A stretch of DNA of 64,000 bases, taken from Viridibacillus arenosi. GTDB lineage: Bacteria > Bacillota > Bacilli > Bacillales_A > Planococcaceae. The stretch covers positions 186,001-250,000 of the forward strand of contig NZ_MSPW01000004.1 in the NCBI RefSeq assembly GCF_001955655.1, in the 5' to 3' direction. The notes under the pieces were generated by a model. That model searched no databases. It was not told the DNA's origin and saw only the letters and a program-made list of their open reading frames with translations. Positions 24,599 to 33,174 of the stretch are shown here, piece after piece (positions within the stretch are counted from its first letter, which is position 1; each line of letters starts with the position of its first letter). Made by a program: the position numbers and the translations under genes.

Positions 24599-24724
24599 GA
24601 GTTAGCGCAACAAACAATCGAGTTAATGCAACAAACAGCTGAGTTAGTGCAACAAACAATCGAGTTAGTGCAACAAACAATCGAGATAGTACAACAAACA
24701 ACTGAGTTAGTGCAACAAACAAGT
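24599..24724. repeat. 21-bp minisatellite, six units
   Basis: Six head-to-tail units of 21 bp with consensus GAGTTAGTGCAACAAACAATC; units 3 and 4 are identical and the others differ at one to five positions. The unit is a multiple of three, so both strands stay open and encode heptad repeats (ELVQQTI on plus, LFVALTQ on minus), but neither reading has a convincing ribosome binding site. There are no unique spacers, so it is not a CRISPR. Confidence 0.85.
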
Positions 24725-24741
24725 GTTTATCAAGATATCCA

Positions 24742-24848
24742 GCTTCAGGCGCTAGCTGCTCGGGTCGTTTCAGTCGGGCGCTCAAAGTCTAAGAGCGACT
24801 TTGGCTTCCGCCTTCTAACGACCTCGCAGCTGAACGAGCGCCTTCAGC
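24742..24848. repeat. Long imperfect hairpin element, possibly an interspersed repeat
   Basis: A 107-bp GC-rich patch in AT-rich surroundings. Its ends are imperfect inverted repeats: GCTTCAGGCGCT, AGCTGC and GGTCGTT on the left recur, reverse-complemented and in order, on the right (AACGACC, GCAGCT, AGCGCCTTCAGC). An inner stem AAAGTC / GACTTT sits at the centre. The design resembles small interspersed repeats or a MITE-like element; no target-site duplication is obvious. Confidence 0.55.
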
Positions 24849-24992
24849 ATTTAATATAAACCTTAAGAATTTCTTCATTTTTGTGATAAGGTGGTCTTAA
24901 GATTTGATGTGTATTATAAATGTTATAGAACTACGAGATTAATGAATGAGTAAAATATATCTTTGAATTTGTTGAGGGATGAGGTGCGAGAG

Positions 24993-25685
24993 ATGGCTGA
25001 GTATACGGTACTTGTGACGGATGATGACCAGGATATTCGTGATGGGATTGAGATTTATTTGAAAAATGAGGGCTACAACGTAATAAAGGCAGCGGACGGA
25101 CTTGAGGCGTTGGAGATACTTTCAGAAAATGAAGTACATTTAATAATTTTAGATATTATGATGCCTAAAATGGATGGGATAACTGCGACATTTAAAATTC
25201 GCGAGGAGCGTAACATTCCTATTATTATGTTGAGTGCAAAGGTGGAGGATTCGGATAAAATACATGGTTTGTCCGTCGGGGCCGATGATTATGTGACGAA
25301 GCCATTTCATCCGATGGAGCTTGTGGCGCGTGTGAAATCGCAAATGCGTCGTTATGTGAAACTTGGAACGTATAATGAGCAACAATCGAAAATTGCTGTG
25401 CAAGGTTTAGTGCTGGATCAGGAATCGAAAGAAGTAACACTTGATGGGGAGTCAGTAAAACTAACCCCAATTGAGTTTAAGATAACTGAACTATTAATGA
25501 CGAATGCCGGTCGTGTATTTTCGATTCAGGAAATTTACGAGCGCGTTTGGAACGAGCCTGCATACAATGCGGAAAACATAGTGGCCGTGCATATTCGGAA
25601 GATAAGAGAAAAAATTGAAGTGGATCCAAAAAATCCGCGTTTTTTAAAGGTGGTGTGGGGCATTGGCTACAAAATCGAGAAATAA
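24993..25685 (+). CDS. OmpR/PhoB-family response regulator
   Basis: A 230-residue two-component regulator. Receiver domain: acidic pair DDD (residues 8-10), phosphoacceptor Asp in IILDIMMPKMDG (near residue 53), conserved Lys in DDYVTKPFHP. The C-terminal winged helix shows VKLTPIEFKITELLM and VAVHIRKIREKIE, ending WGIGYKIEK. I start at ATG 24993 (site GAGGTG) rather than at the upstream TTG. It is followed by a possible tiny ORF and then its sensor kinase, so the pair is an operon. The receiver and kinase types recall VanR/VanS-like systems; the stimulus is unknown. Confidence 0.92.
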   Translation: MAEYTVLVTDDDQDIRDGIEIYLKNEGYNVIKAADGLEALEILSENEVHLIILDIMMPKMDGITATFKIREERNIPIIMLSAKVEDSDKIHGLSVGADDYVTKPFHPMELVARVKSQMRRYVKLGTYNEQQSKIAVQGLVLDQESKEVTLDGESVKLTPIEFKITELLMTNAGRVFSIQEIYERVWNEPAYNAENIVAVHIRKIREKIEVDPKNPRFLKVVWGIGYKIEK

Positions 25686-25836
25686 TAATGCGTTTTTATG
25701 GTCAATCCTTGCAATATTTATAGCAGTCATTAGCTTGACGTATTGCTTATCATTTATTTTAGATTTAGTAGATTTAAGCTTTGCAAGAACGACAAGAACA
25801 TTTGCTCAGCTAACAAGATGGATGGGAGGGGAGTAA
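25663..25836 (+). CDS. Possible small membrane protein between regulator and kinase
   Basis: A 57-codon frame starting with TTG inside the last codons of the response regulator gene and stopping 2 bp before the kinase ATG. It encodes MATKSRNNN, a strongly hydrophobic helix (FLWSILAIFIAVISLTYCL) and a basic tail ending RWMGGE. GGTGGTGTGGGG lies upstream, and its stop region overlaps the kinase ribosome binding site, so translational coupling is conceivable. It could equally be a relic of an older kinase N-terminus. Confidence 0.35.
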   Translation: MATKSRNNNAFLWSILAIFIAVISLTYCLSFILDLVDLSFARTTRTFAQLTRWMGGE

Positions 25837-25838
25837 TA

Positions 25839-28073
25839 ATGAAAAACAATTCTAGAAGGCTTTTTAGTTTGTTTCTACTAACAATTGTTGCGTTCAGTGT
25901 TTATTCATTAGTCCAGAAGGGTCAGGAGTATATAGGAAAGGATTATTTTGATTCTGAAACTTTCCAATCTAAGTTATATGAGTTTACAAACAATATCGGC
26001 CCTCTTTTGTTAAACCCTATTGATGCTGATGAGGCGAAAAAGGCAATTACTGTGACAGATAATGAAATCGAGGAACATCGCACAAGATATGGTAGTTTAA
26101 GCGAACAAATTGAGAATATTAATAGCCAATACGAAGACCGTATTTCTGCAGCAATCGATTCTAAGTCAACAAAAGTGAAAACAGCTTTGATTAAAGAACG
26201 CGATGCTAAAATAGATGATATTACGAAAAATTTTGAAGACGATGAGTATATTAAAGCTAAAATTATTGACAGTAAGAAAAGAGCCATAGATGATTACGTG
26301 GCAAATGTAAGTAATGAAAAAAGGGATTTATTGAATAACTATCGCTTTTTTGCTTTTAAATTTACTGATGTGGATACACAGAAAACAACTACATTTGGTG
26401 ATGTAGATAGTCCTGCTGCATTTAGTATTAAATATGGAAAAGGAAGAGAATTACTTAAGTCGAATAGTATCAATAGCAATTATTCAAATTATGATGGAAA
26501 TCCTTGGTATGATGATTCTGATATTGTATCGACAAGGCTAGAGCCAAGTGATATCGACCAAGCACTTATTGATAAAACGTACCAATACGAAGGGCTAATC
26601 ACAATTCCAAAGAATGCACTACAATATGCAGAATTTGCTACAGACTATAAAGCATTTAAAACAAATCAAATTTGGTACTCTATTATTTGGGGATTAGGTT
26701 TAATAAGCTTAATACTATTAATAGCTTCTTGGAAATCACATAAGAAAGCTATTCTAGAAAGTAATAATGCAACTCACTGGATTCACAAATGGTCGATTGA
26801 TGTACGAATTATAAGTCTACTTGTTACGATTTGGGCTCTGTTTATAGGTTTGTTATTAGTAGAAGATGGGATTGAATATAGTTATTATCGTATTAGCGTA
26901 TATCAGTTACTCAGATTTGGCTTTGCTTTTGTAATTTTATATTTAATTATTTGGATATTCCTTGCACAGTTAGTATCTGTTTTAGAAGATCTAAATAGCG
27001 AAGAGAAACTTATGAAAGCATATCAGAATAGTTTAGCAAGAAAAACTTTTGAGAAGTTACAGGATTTATTTTTAAATCGTAGCATCGGTTTCCAATCAGT
27101 TATTCTACTAGGGATTATTTTCTTAGGGGGATTAGGTCTTGCTGGAGCATTAGTGGCGTGGCACCTATTCCTCATATACATCCCGCTGTTTCTATTCATC
27201 CTACTACCAGCGACGCTTCTATTCTTAACACGAATGAGCTATTTAAATCGTATTATGAAAGAAACAGAGCAAATGGCTGCGGGTCGCTTGAGCAATGAAA
27301 TTAAAATACAAGGTAAGTCAGCACTTGCTTCACATGCCAAAAATTTGAATGATTTACGTGATGGTGTTCGCACGTCGATTTCTGAGCAGGCAAAAAGTGA
27401 GCGTCTAAAAACAGAACTAATTACTAATGTTAGTCATGATTTGCGTACACCATTAACATCGATTATTACGTACACTGATTTATTAAAAAAACCAAATGTC
27501 ACAGAAGAAGAACGCAATTCATATATTGCAATTTTAGATAAAAAATCACAGCGTTTAAAAACACTTATCGAAGATTTGTTTGAAGTATCGAAAATGGCTT
27601 CAGGCAACATTGAGCTTCATAAACAACGGGTCGATTTGAATCAGTTGTTACAACAAGCTCTAGCTGAACATGAAGAGGATATAACAAAATCCGCGTTAGA
27701 TTTCCGTGTGAATACGCCAGATGGGCCGTTACATGCGTACGTTGATGGTCAAAAGTGGTGGAGAGTACTGGATAATTTAATCGTCAACACATTGAAATAT
27801 GCACTGGAAGGTACACGTGTTTATGTGACACTTCGTCAGCACAATGGAGAAGCAGAATTTGTTATAAAAAATGTAACGAAATATGAGATTGGTGAAAATG
27901 TTGAGGAATTATATGAACGATTCAAGCGAGCAGATGCTTCTCGTCATACAGATGGATCAGGTCTTGGCTTAGCTATTGCACAATCGATTGTAGATTTACA
28001 CGGAGCTCGTATGAAAATTGAAGTAGATGGTGACTTATTTAAAGTTACAGTAAATGTAGTATCCGTTTATTAA
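25839..28073 (+). CDS. Sensor histidine kinase with large extracellular region
   Basis: A 744-residue membrane kinase. TM1 lies at residues ~8-24, followed by ~250 external residues with charged, coiled-coil-like stretches (EIEEHRTRYGSLSEQIENI), then about five more helices between ~275 and ~460, a HAMP-like linker (METEQMAAGRLSNEI-type), the H-box NVSHDLRTPLTSIITYT (phospho-His near residue 530), N-box DNLIVNTLKYA and G-box GSGLGLAIAQSIVDLHG. The start ATG at 25839 follows GGGAGGGGAG; an upstream in-frame ATG lacks a site. It pairs with the OmpR-type regulator just before it. The unusual multi-helix sensor part suggests a membrane or envelope signal. Confidence 0.9.
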   Translation: MKNNSRRLFSLFLLTIVAFSVYSLVQKGQEYIGKDYFDSETFQSKLYEFTNNIGPLLLNPIDADEAKKAITVTDNEIEEHRTRYGSLSEQIENINSQYEDRISAAIDSKSTKVKTALIKERDAKIDDITKNFEDDEYIKAKIIDSKKRAIDDYVANVSNEKRDLLNNYRFFAFKFTDVDTQKTTTFGDVDSPAAFSIKYGKGRELLKSNSINSNYSNYDGNPWYDDSDIVSTRLEPSDIDQALIDKTYQYEGLITIPKNALQYAEFATDYKAFKTNQIWYSIIWGLGLISLILLIASWKSHKKAILESNNATHWIHKWSIDVRIISLLVTIWALFIGLLLVEDGIEYSYYRISVYQLLRFGFAFVILYLIIWIFLAQLVSVLEDLNSEEKLMKAYQNSLARKTFEKLQDLFLNRSIGFQSVILLGIIFLGGLGLAGALVAWHLFLIYIPLFLFILLPATLLFLTRMSYLNRIMKETEQMAAGRLSNEIKIQGKSALASHAKNLNDLRDGVRTSISEQAKSERLKTELITNVSHDLRTPLTSIITYTDLLKKPNVTEEERNSYIAILDKKSQRLKTLIEDLFEVSKMASGNIELHKQRVDLNQLLQQALAEHEEDITKSALDFRVNTPDGPLHAYVDGQKWWRVLDNLIVNTLKYALEGTRVYVTLRQHNGEAEFVIKNVTKYEIGENVEELYERFKRADASRHTDGSGLGLAIAQSIVDLHGARMKIEVDGDLFKVTVNVVSVY

Positions 28074-28077
28074 TAAG

Positions 28078-28113
28078 AAAACCCAGATTGCAACGACGCA
28101 ATTTGGGTTTTTA
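28078..28113. terminator. Intrinsic terminator between convergent genes
   Basis: AAAACCCAGATTGC pairs with GCAATTTGGGTTTT around AACGAC; T-runs on both strands serve the kinase gene and the convergent HTH-TPR gene. Confidence 0.85.
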
Positions 28114-28116
28114 CTG

Positions 28117-29412
28117 TTATGTGAGGTCTTCCCACTTATTAATATACTTTAATTGATACATAGCTTCAGTTGATCTTTGGAAGTAGGAAGCAGCTTTTTT
28201 ATATTCATGATGCTCATAGAGAATATCGCCTAAAAGAATGGCGTATTTTTGGACGTTTTTAATGTCATTGATTTTTTGGAAATGATCAATTGCATTGGCG
28301 ATTAGCTTTTCGTCAAAGGAAATTAACTGATGTTTCATTTTAAAAATTTCAAAGTGATACAAATAGGTAGTTGTACTAGTGGTTAATTCATTCTCTTTAA
28401 TAAGGTCTAGCCCTTTTTCGCACCATATTCGCACATAATCTTCTTGTTTTAATTTTGAGTATTCTTTAATAATTGAATGGATAGTAATGAGAATACTATT
28501 AGGCTCTGTTTTAGCTTTATAACTTTTCTTGTAATAAGTAATAGCTTTTTTTGCATGGCCTTGTAGAGCAAAAATAAAGCCCATATTCTGCGACAGTAGA
28601 CTATCAAATTGGTGAAGCTGGTGCCTATGGCAGAAGAGAGAAGTATCTTCTAAAATTTGCTCGGCACTAGCATAGTGACCGTTTTGAATGAATGTTGCGG
28701 CAATTAATGTTTTACAATCGACAGAGCGGGCAAAGTACCCTAGTGATTCGTAAATAGCACTAGACTTCTTTGCGTAATTAAGCGCGTTTAAGTTTTGGTT
28801 TAAGGAATAATAATTTAAAGCTAATGTATAATAATAATCTGCTCTTTCCCAATCTTCTAACTGGATATTAGGTAGTAAATTTATAGATGATTCCAAATAG
28901 GAAAGTGCCTTTATATAATTGCTCTTTCTAAAATGATAAATATTGGCATTGACGTTATAGATAAAACTTTGGCGTTCATCTAAATTTTCTTCCATGGCAT
29001 AAAAGGCTGTTAAAAAGTGTTCTATTTCATTTAGAGGTTGCTTAGAGACTAAAAAAAGTCTAAACAAATACAGATTGTAGTAGTAAAAGTTTTTTGGTTC
29101 ATCAAACCTAATTTCAAAATTCATATAATGGTTAACTTTTTCCTTAGCAGCTTGCTCGTTACGAGTTAGTACTATAGATTTATAATTTTCATAGAGATTA
29201 TCCATAATTTGCTCTTCGTTTTCTTCTGAAAAGTAGTTTAAATCGAGCTGTAAGCGCTCAATTAAGCCATTCATTACTTCGGGAGAGGGAGATTTGTTAC
29301 CATTTTCAATCTTACTTAAATAAGATGTAGAACAAATATCTTCAGCAAGTACTTTTTGTTTCATGTTTTGTTTTATACGTTCGGATTTAATAATTCGCCC
29401 AATATTTTGCAT
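28117..29412 (-). CDS. XRE-type HTH regulator with TPR domain (RNPP/PlcR-like architecture)
   Basis: A 431-residue protein. Residues ~1-60 form an XRE helix-turn-helix (IGRIIKSERIKQNMKQKVLA, then STSYLSKIENGNKSPSPEVM); the remaining ~360 residues are helical tetratricopeptide repeats, such as DYYYTLALNYYSLNQNLNALNYAKKS. This is the architecture of peptide-sensing RNPP regulators (PlcR, NprR) and of peptide-independent relatives. No small peptide gene with a signal sequence follows it, so quorum sensing is not shown. I use the ATG at 29412, seven bases after GGAAGG. Its targets are unknown. Confidence 0.8.
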   Translation of the reverse strand: MQNIGRIIKSERIKQNMKQKVLAEDICSTSYLSKIENGNKSPSPEVMNGLIERLQLDLNYFSEENEEQIMDNLYENYKSIVLTRNEQAAKEKVNHYMNFEIRFDEPKNFYYYNLYLFRLFLVSKQPLNEIEHFLTAFYAMEENLDERQSFIYNVNANIYHFRKSNYIKALSYLESSINLLPNIQLEDWERADYYYTLALNYYSLNQNLNALNYAKKSSAIYESLGYFARSVDCKTLIAATFIQNGHYASAEQILEDTSLFCHRHQLHQFDSLLSQNMGFIFALQGHAKKAITYYKKSYKAKTEPNSILITIHSIIKEYSKLKQEDYVRIWCEKGLDLIKENELTTSTTTYLYHFEIFKMKHQLISFDEKLIANAIDHFQKINDIKNVQKYAILLGDILYEHHEYKKAASYFQRSTEAMYQLKYINKWEDLT

Positions 29413-29644
29413 ATATATACCTTCCATAAATTATACTATTTTGGATATTACACTAATAAAATAATTTTAGAATCGGTAAAAAGAGTGATTTTGTGTGACG
29501 AAAATTATGACTTGTAGAGACTATATTCATAAGCGTAGGAAAATTTAGATAATTCCATAAAAAACATAGTATTAAAATATCATATTCTTACTTATTTTCA
29601 CAAAACAGGGTATTTATTAGATGGATTATTGTGGCCAATATCAT

Positions 29645-30274
29645 TTACTTTACTAAATGATGTTGGAACGCGTATACGACTGCTTGAGTACGATCTTGTA
29701 CTTCAAGTTTAGCTAATATATTACTGACATGTGTTTTTACTGTTTTTATAGCAATGAAAAGTTCATTTGCAATATCTTGATTTGCCTTTCCTTGAGCAAT
29801 TAACAGAAGGATTTCGCGCTCACGTTCTGTTAAATCTTCATGAAGAGGACGATCGGTTTGACGTAAACGCTTCATCATTTTGCTCGTTACTTCAGGTTCT
29901 AAAACAGGGGTGCCACTTGCAGTTTGGCGGATGGCATCTGCGATTTGCTTTGCATTAGTAGTTTTGAGCAAGTAGCTAATGGCACCAGCTTCTAAAGCTG
30001 GGTATACTTTATCGTCATCTAAGAAGCTTGTCACTATCATGATTTTGGCTTGTGGCCACTCTTTAATAATTGCAGCAGTAGCTTCTGCACCTGTCATAAT
30101 GGGCATGACCATATCCATTAAAATAATATCAGGACGATGTTTTAACGACAGGTCAAACGCCTCTTGACCATTTGTAGCTTCTGCAACTACCTCCATATCA
30201 GGTTGTGCTTGAAGATAGGCTGATACACCAATCCGTACCATTTCGTGGTCATCCGCTAATAATATTCGAATCAT
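29645..30274 (-). CDS. liaR: LiaR-type response regulator (NarL/LuxR family)
   Basis: A 209-residue response regulator: receiver with DDHEMVR, phospho-Asp in DIILMDMVMP, Lys in YLLKTT, and a C-terminal LuxR helix-turn-helix LTEREREILLLIAQGKANQDIA, then IKTVKTHVSNILAKLEVQDRTQAV. This matches LiaR/VraR, the regulator of the cell-envelope antibiotic stress response. I choose ATG 30274, ten bases after AAGGAG; the ATG 9 bp upstream lies too close to that site. The gene overlaps the kinase gene and is the last of the liaI-like, pspA/liaH, liaF, liaS, liaR order. Confidence 0.88.
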   Translation of the reverse strand: MIRILLADDHEMVRIGVSAYLQAQPDMEVVAEATNGQEAFDLSLKHRPDIILMDMVMPIMTGAEATAAIIKEWPQAKIMIVTSFLDDDKVYPALEAGAISYLLKTTNAKQIADAIRQTASGTPVLEPEVTSKMMKRLRQTDRPLHEDLTEREREILLLIAQGKANQDIANELFIAIKTVKTHVSNILAKLEVQDRTQAVVYAFQHHLVK

Positions 30275-31307
30275 CTGGTTCATACTCCTTCTCTACTGGA
30301 ATCTTAACTTCTATTACTGTTCCTTGATTTGGAACGGAAACAATTTTACAAGTACCACCAATTTCGATGGCACGTTCTTCAATGTTTTTTAAACCGTATG
30401 AGCCGGCTTTCTCATCAAACTCTTGGAAGCCAACCCCATTGTCTTGTACACGAAAAATAGCAAGATTATCACGTTCTACTAGTAGAATGTCAACTTCAGT
30501 TGCTTTTGCATGTCGTAAAGTGTTGGATAGGGTTTCTTGAGCAATTCTAAATAAATGGTCTTCTGCACCTTTTTGTAAAGAAACTTCTTCTAAACGATGA
30601 TGTATGTTAAAGAAAACCTTTTGTTTTAATTCAAACAGTAAATCTTCAAGACCTTGAGCCAGTGATTTGTTATGCAGGGCGGCTGGTCGTAAATGTAATA
30701 ATAATGCGCGCATTTCAAGTTGAGCTTGTTGTACAATTGTCTCTGTTTGTTTTAATGGTTTTGTGAAATGTAATGGTAAATCTTCAGGTGCTGTTTCATT
30801 GACCGTTGATAACAACATAGAGGCTGCAAATAATTGTTGAGATACAGAATCATGCAATTCCCGAGCAAGTCTTTGTCTTTCTTGGATGATCCGCTCTTGA
30901 ATTAATTTATCTTCTGCCTCCGCACGTTCATTAGTAATACGCTGAAGACTTTTTCGTTGTGTAATAATTAGGTCTTCAACAGACACAATCGATTTACGAA
31001 TAATTTTAGATAAATATTTTGTTGAGACAGGTGTTTTCTTCTCCGTTTGTATTAAGGTTTGTAGTACATCTGCTAATTCTTTATCTTTACTTTGAGTCAA
31101 TGAAATTGACCAAATAGCAACACTAATACTGAATGCACCGAGTAGTGTTAAAATCCACAAACCAAGTGGTAATTCCAAGTAATATAACTTCCATAGAGGG
31201 GACCAAGTATCTATTTCAGGTAGCCCCCATAAAATGAAGAGAATAAAAAAAACAATCGCAATTTCGATAAGGAAAATGGATAGAAATCTTGGGAAAAGTG
31301 ATCTCAT
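30249..31307 (-). CDS. liaS: LiaS-type sensor histidine kinase
   Basis: A 352-residue kinase of the intramembrane-sensing type. Two helices at the N-terminus (residues ~9-28 and ~48-70) enclose a short external loop (PEIDTWSPLWKLYY); then a linker and coiled coil, the HisKA_3 motif ERQRLARELHDSVSQQLFA (phospho-His near residue 157), and HATPase with DNGVGFQEFDEKAGSYGLKNIEERA. This fits LiaS/VraS, which answers envelope damage with help from LiaF. It overlaps liaF by 4 bp upstream and liaR downstream. LiaS also acts as a phosphatase on LiaR in other species. Confidence 0.88.
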   Translation of the reverse strand: MRSLFPRFLSIFLIEIAIVFFILFILWGLPEIDTWSPLWKLYYLELPLGLWILTLLGAFSISVAIWSISLTQSKDKELADVLQTLIQTEKKTPVSTKYLSKIIRKSIVSVEDLIITQRKSLQRITNERAEAEDKLIQERIIQERQRLARELHDSVSQQLFAASMLLSTVNETAPEDLPLHFTKPLKQTETIVQQAQLEMRALLLHLRPAALHNKSLAQGLEDLLFELKQKVFFNIHHRLEEVSLQKGAEDHLFRIAQETLSNTLRHAKATEVDILLVERDNLAIFRVQDNGVGFQEFDEKAGSYGLKNIEERAIEIGGTCKIVSVPNQGTVIEVKIPVEKEYEPDDSNIISG

Positions 31308-32005
31308 TTACGAATCACCTCAACATCACCGAATAGAGTGGATACAGTAATAATCAGCTCAACAGTATGTTCAATCTCTTGATTATAGCCATCCTTCATC
31401 GAAATTGTTTTATTCCACAAACGTGGCATTCTGTTTCCGAAAAGCTGAACATCACCAACCATAGTATTAAAATGAATTCGAACGGGAACTTCATATGGTA
31501 CGGCAATTCTCACTTTTCCAAAGCCTTGACGGACTGATATAAGTGAAGTACCTTTCGGCAAAAGTGTTTGTGTTGTATCAATTGTTAAATCCCCAACGAT
31601 TCCTTGCACGTGTATATCTTGCCATTCATAAGCATTTGTTGGAGTCTTTTGAAAGGAAAATGCTTTATTTTGAATTATCGGTTGAGCTTCTACTGAATTA
31701 TAATCAAATTGCTTTGGTAGTGATATTGTGATGGGAGAGCCTTTTTTTAGCTGCCATAAAATATAAATAAGTGTTGCTACGACAAGTAAGCGTAAACTCC
31801 ACATAGAAAATAATGAAATGATACTAATAATGGTTCCCATCCAAAATAACCATTTTCGACGTTTACTAATACTCATATAAATCATTACGATGCCAAGAAG
31901 GGCGAAAATAATGCTGCCATTACCGAAAAACGTCACTTCGATAAAGACAAGCAATAGTGAAATGATAAGTAACATCGTCAGTTTATTTGTTGTAATTTGA
32001 TTCAT
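31304..32005 (-). CDS. liaF: LiaF-like regulator of the Lia two-component system
   Basis: A 233-residue protein with a hydrophobic N-terminal half of about four helices (LTMLLIISLLLVFIEVTFFG onward) and a C-terminal beta-rich domain (DIHVQGIVGDLTIDTTQTLLP, then GFGKVRIAVPYEVPVRIHFN), the LiaF/VraT C-terminal domain. LiaF represses LiaS in the absence of stress. The ATG at 32005 has AGAAGGAGGAACAAT; an ATG 24 bp upstream precedes that site and is less likely. It overlaps liaS and follows pspA after a hairpin that may reduce transcription. Confidence 0.82.
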   Translation of the reverse strand: MNQITTNKLTMLLIISLLLVFIEVTFFGNGSIIFALLGIVMIYMSISKRRKWLFWMGTIISIISLFSMWSLRLLVVATLIYILWQLKKGSPITISLPKQFDYNSVEAQPIIQNKAFSFQKTPTNAYEWQDIHVQGIVGDLTIDTTQTLLPKGTSLISVRQGFGKVRIAVPYEVPVRIHFNTMVGDVQLFGNRMPRLWNKTISMKDGYNQEIEHTVELIITVSTLFGDVEVIRK

Positions 32006-32053
32006 ATTGTTCCTCCTTCTTCGCATCATAATGTTTATTTAATAGAAAAACTC

Positions 32054-32085
32054 AAAGGAGAAGGGCATCTGCCTTTCTCCTTTTT
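32054..32085 (-). terminator. Hairpin between pspA/liaH and liaF, probable partial terminator
   Basis: AAAGGAGAAGGGCA pairs with TGCCTTTCTCCTTT (one G-U) around TC. On the minus strand it is followed by an interrupted T-run (GAGTTTTTC), suggesting incomplete termination after liaH, as described for the B. subtilis lia locus. Confidence 0.65.
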
Positions 32086-32116
32086 AGTATAACTGGCCTT
32101 CCAAAGAAGTCTAGTA

Positions 32117-32779
32117 TTAGCTTAATTTTTCTTCATTAATTGCAATCGGTTGTGGCGCATTTTTTTCTAACATTGCTAGTCGTTGCTCCATAGATGAGAT
32201 TTCGTGCTCTTGATCAATTTTTTGCCCTAGACGCTCAATATAAGCTTCCATAGATTCGAAAGTTTCTAAACGTTTACCGACTTGACCGTTTGTTTCTGGA
32301 TTTAGAACACGATCCATCTGATTATGGGCACGCGTGACATTTTCTTTCCCCATTAATTGGAGCTGACGGACTTTCATATCTTTAATTTTATGTTTCATTT
32401 CTTCGTATTTGCGTTCCAAGCCAAATAATTCTTCAGTTGCTTTGTTAATGCTGTCTTTTAATACGATTTGTCGGTTTGCATAAGCAGACATTTCTTGTTC
32501 TGCAAAGCCGATTAAATCTTCTTCGCCACTTAGCTTCGCCAGTTCGGCTTGCTTTTGGCGCTTATTGAACATTTCGATTGCTACTGCTAGTTCGTTTTCA
32601 AGTTCTTTTTTTAGAGATGCTTGGCGTTCTAACCATTTACCAGTTTGCTCTGTTTGCTTTTCTGCTTCACGGATATACTGATTTAGCATAGCAATAGGGT
32701 TTTTAGCTTCCTTTTTATCAAATACTGAATGTAAGTCGGCCTCAAGAGTATATTTTAAACGTTGTAGTAAGTTTGCCAT
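32117..32779 (-). CDS. PspA/IM30 family phage-shock protein (LiaH-like)
   Basis: A 220-residue, almost entirely alpha-helical coiled-coil protein: LLQRLKYTLEADLHSVFDKK (membrane-binding amphipathic start), NPIAMLNQYIREAEKQTEQ, and long heptad stretches to residue ~200. This is the PspA/IM30/LiaH family, which forms large rings or rods on stressed membranes. It is 14 bp after the LiaI-like membrane gene and upstream of liaF-liaS-liaR, matching the liaIH-FSR design, although the gene order and distance to B. subtilis liaH cannot be measured here. It is expected to be strongly induced by cell-wall antibiotics. Confidence 0.9.
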   Translation of the reverse strand: MANLLQRLKYTLEADLHSVFDKKEAKNPIAMLNQYIREAEKQTEQTGKWLERQASLKKELENELAVAIEMFNKRQKQAELAKLSGEEDLIGFAEQEMSAYANRQIVLKDSINKATEELFGLERKYEEMKHKIKDMKVRQLQLMGKENVTRAHNQMDRVLNPETNGQVGKRLETFESMEAYIERLGQKIDQEHEISSMEQRLAMLEKNAPQPIAINEEKLS

Positions 32780-32793
32780 TTTTAATTTCCTCC

Positions 32794-33144
32794 TTATTTC
32801 GTTAATTCATCCCATTGGTTTTCAAAATTTGTGAATGGATCATCTGTTTTTGCAGTGATGATTTGTGTTGTTTCTTTACCGTCCCATTTTCGAATAATAT
32901 ACCAAAGTGCAACGATTGCGATTAAACCGATAAAGCTAGGGATATTCGCTACAGCTGTTAGTAAACCTGCGATTGCAACAAGAGCCCAGATGATTTTTGC
33001 GAATGTTGATTCACTCTTTAAGTAGAAGTGAATACCTGCATATAGGATGGCTGCTGAAATAGCCAATCCTGCCATAGCTCCAAGTGAACATAAAATGGTG
33101 ATAGCGGCGATGACGCCGATGATAAATAACCCGACTTTTTTCAT
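32794..33144 (-). CDS. LiaI-like / lmo0954-type small membrane protein
   Basis: A 116-residue protein with three to four hydrophobic helices (VGLFIIGVIAAITILCSLG, AGLAISAAILYAGIHFYL, IIWALVAIAGLLTAVANI and IGLIAIVALWYII) and a polar C-terminal tail ending in FENQWDELTK. The lmo0954 family of flagellin-lysine-like length is found beside pspA in Listeria and Bacillales and plays the role of LiaI, the membrane anchor for the PspA/LiaH protein. It is the first gene of the operon, with a strong GGGAGGCAC site and a promoter with an operator-like region directly upstream. Confidence 0.78.
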   Translation of the reverse strand: MKKVGLFIIGVIAAITILCSLGAMAGLAISAAILYAGIHFYLKSESTFAKIIWALVAIAGLLTAVANIPSFIGLIAIVALWYIIRKWDGKETTQIITAKTDDPFTNFENQWDELTK

Positions 33145-33174
33145 AAGTTAGTGCCTCCCTTCGTTTGTACCTTT

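Noticed and set aside
24599-24724. CRISPR array
   Set aside because: Units are directly adjacent, with no spacers and no cas genes nearby.
24582-24859. Two opposing repeat ORFs (heptads LFVALTQ and ELVQQTI)
   Set aside because: They exist only because the minisatellite unit is 21 bp; no start site and neither continues into a domain.
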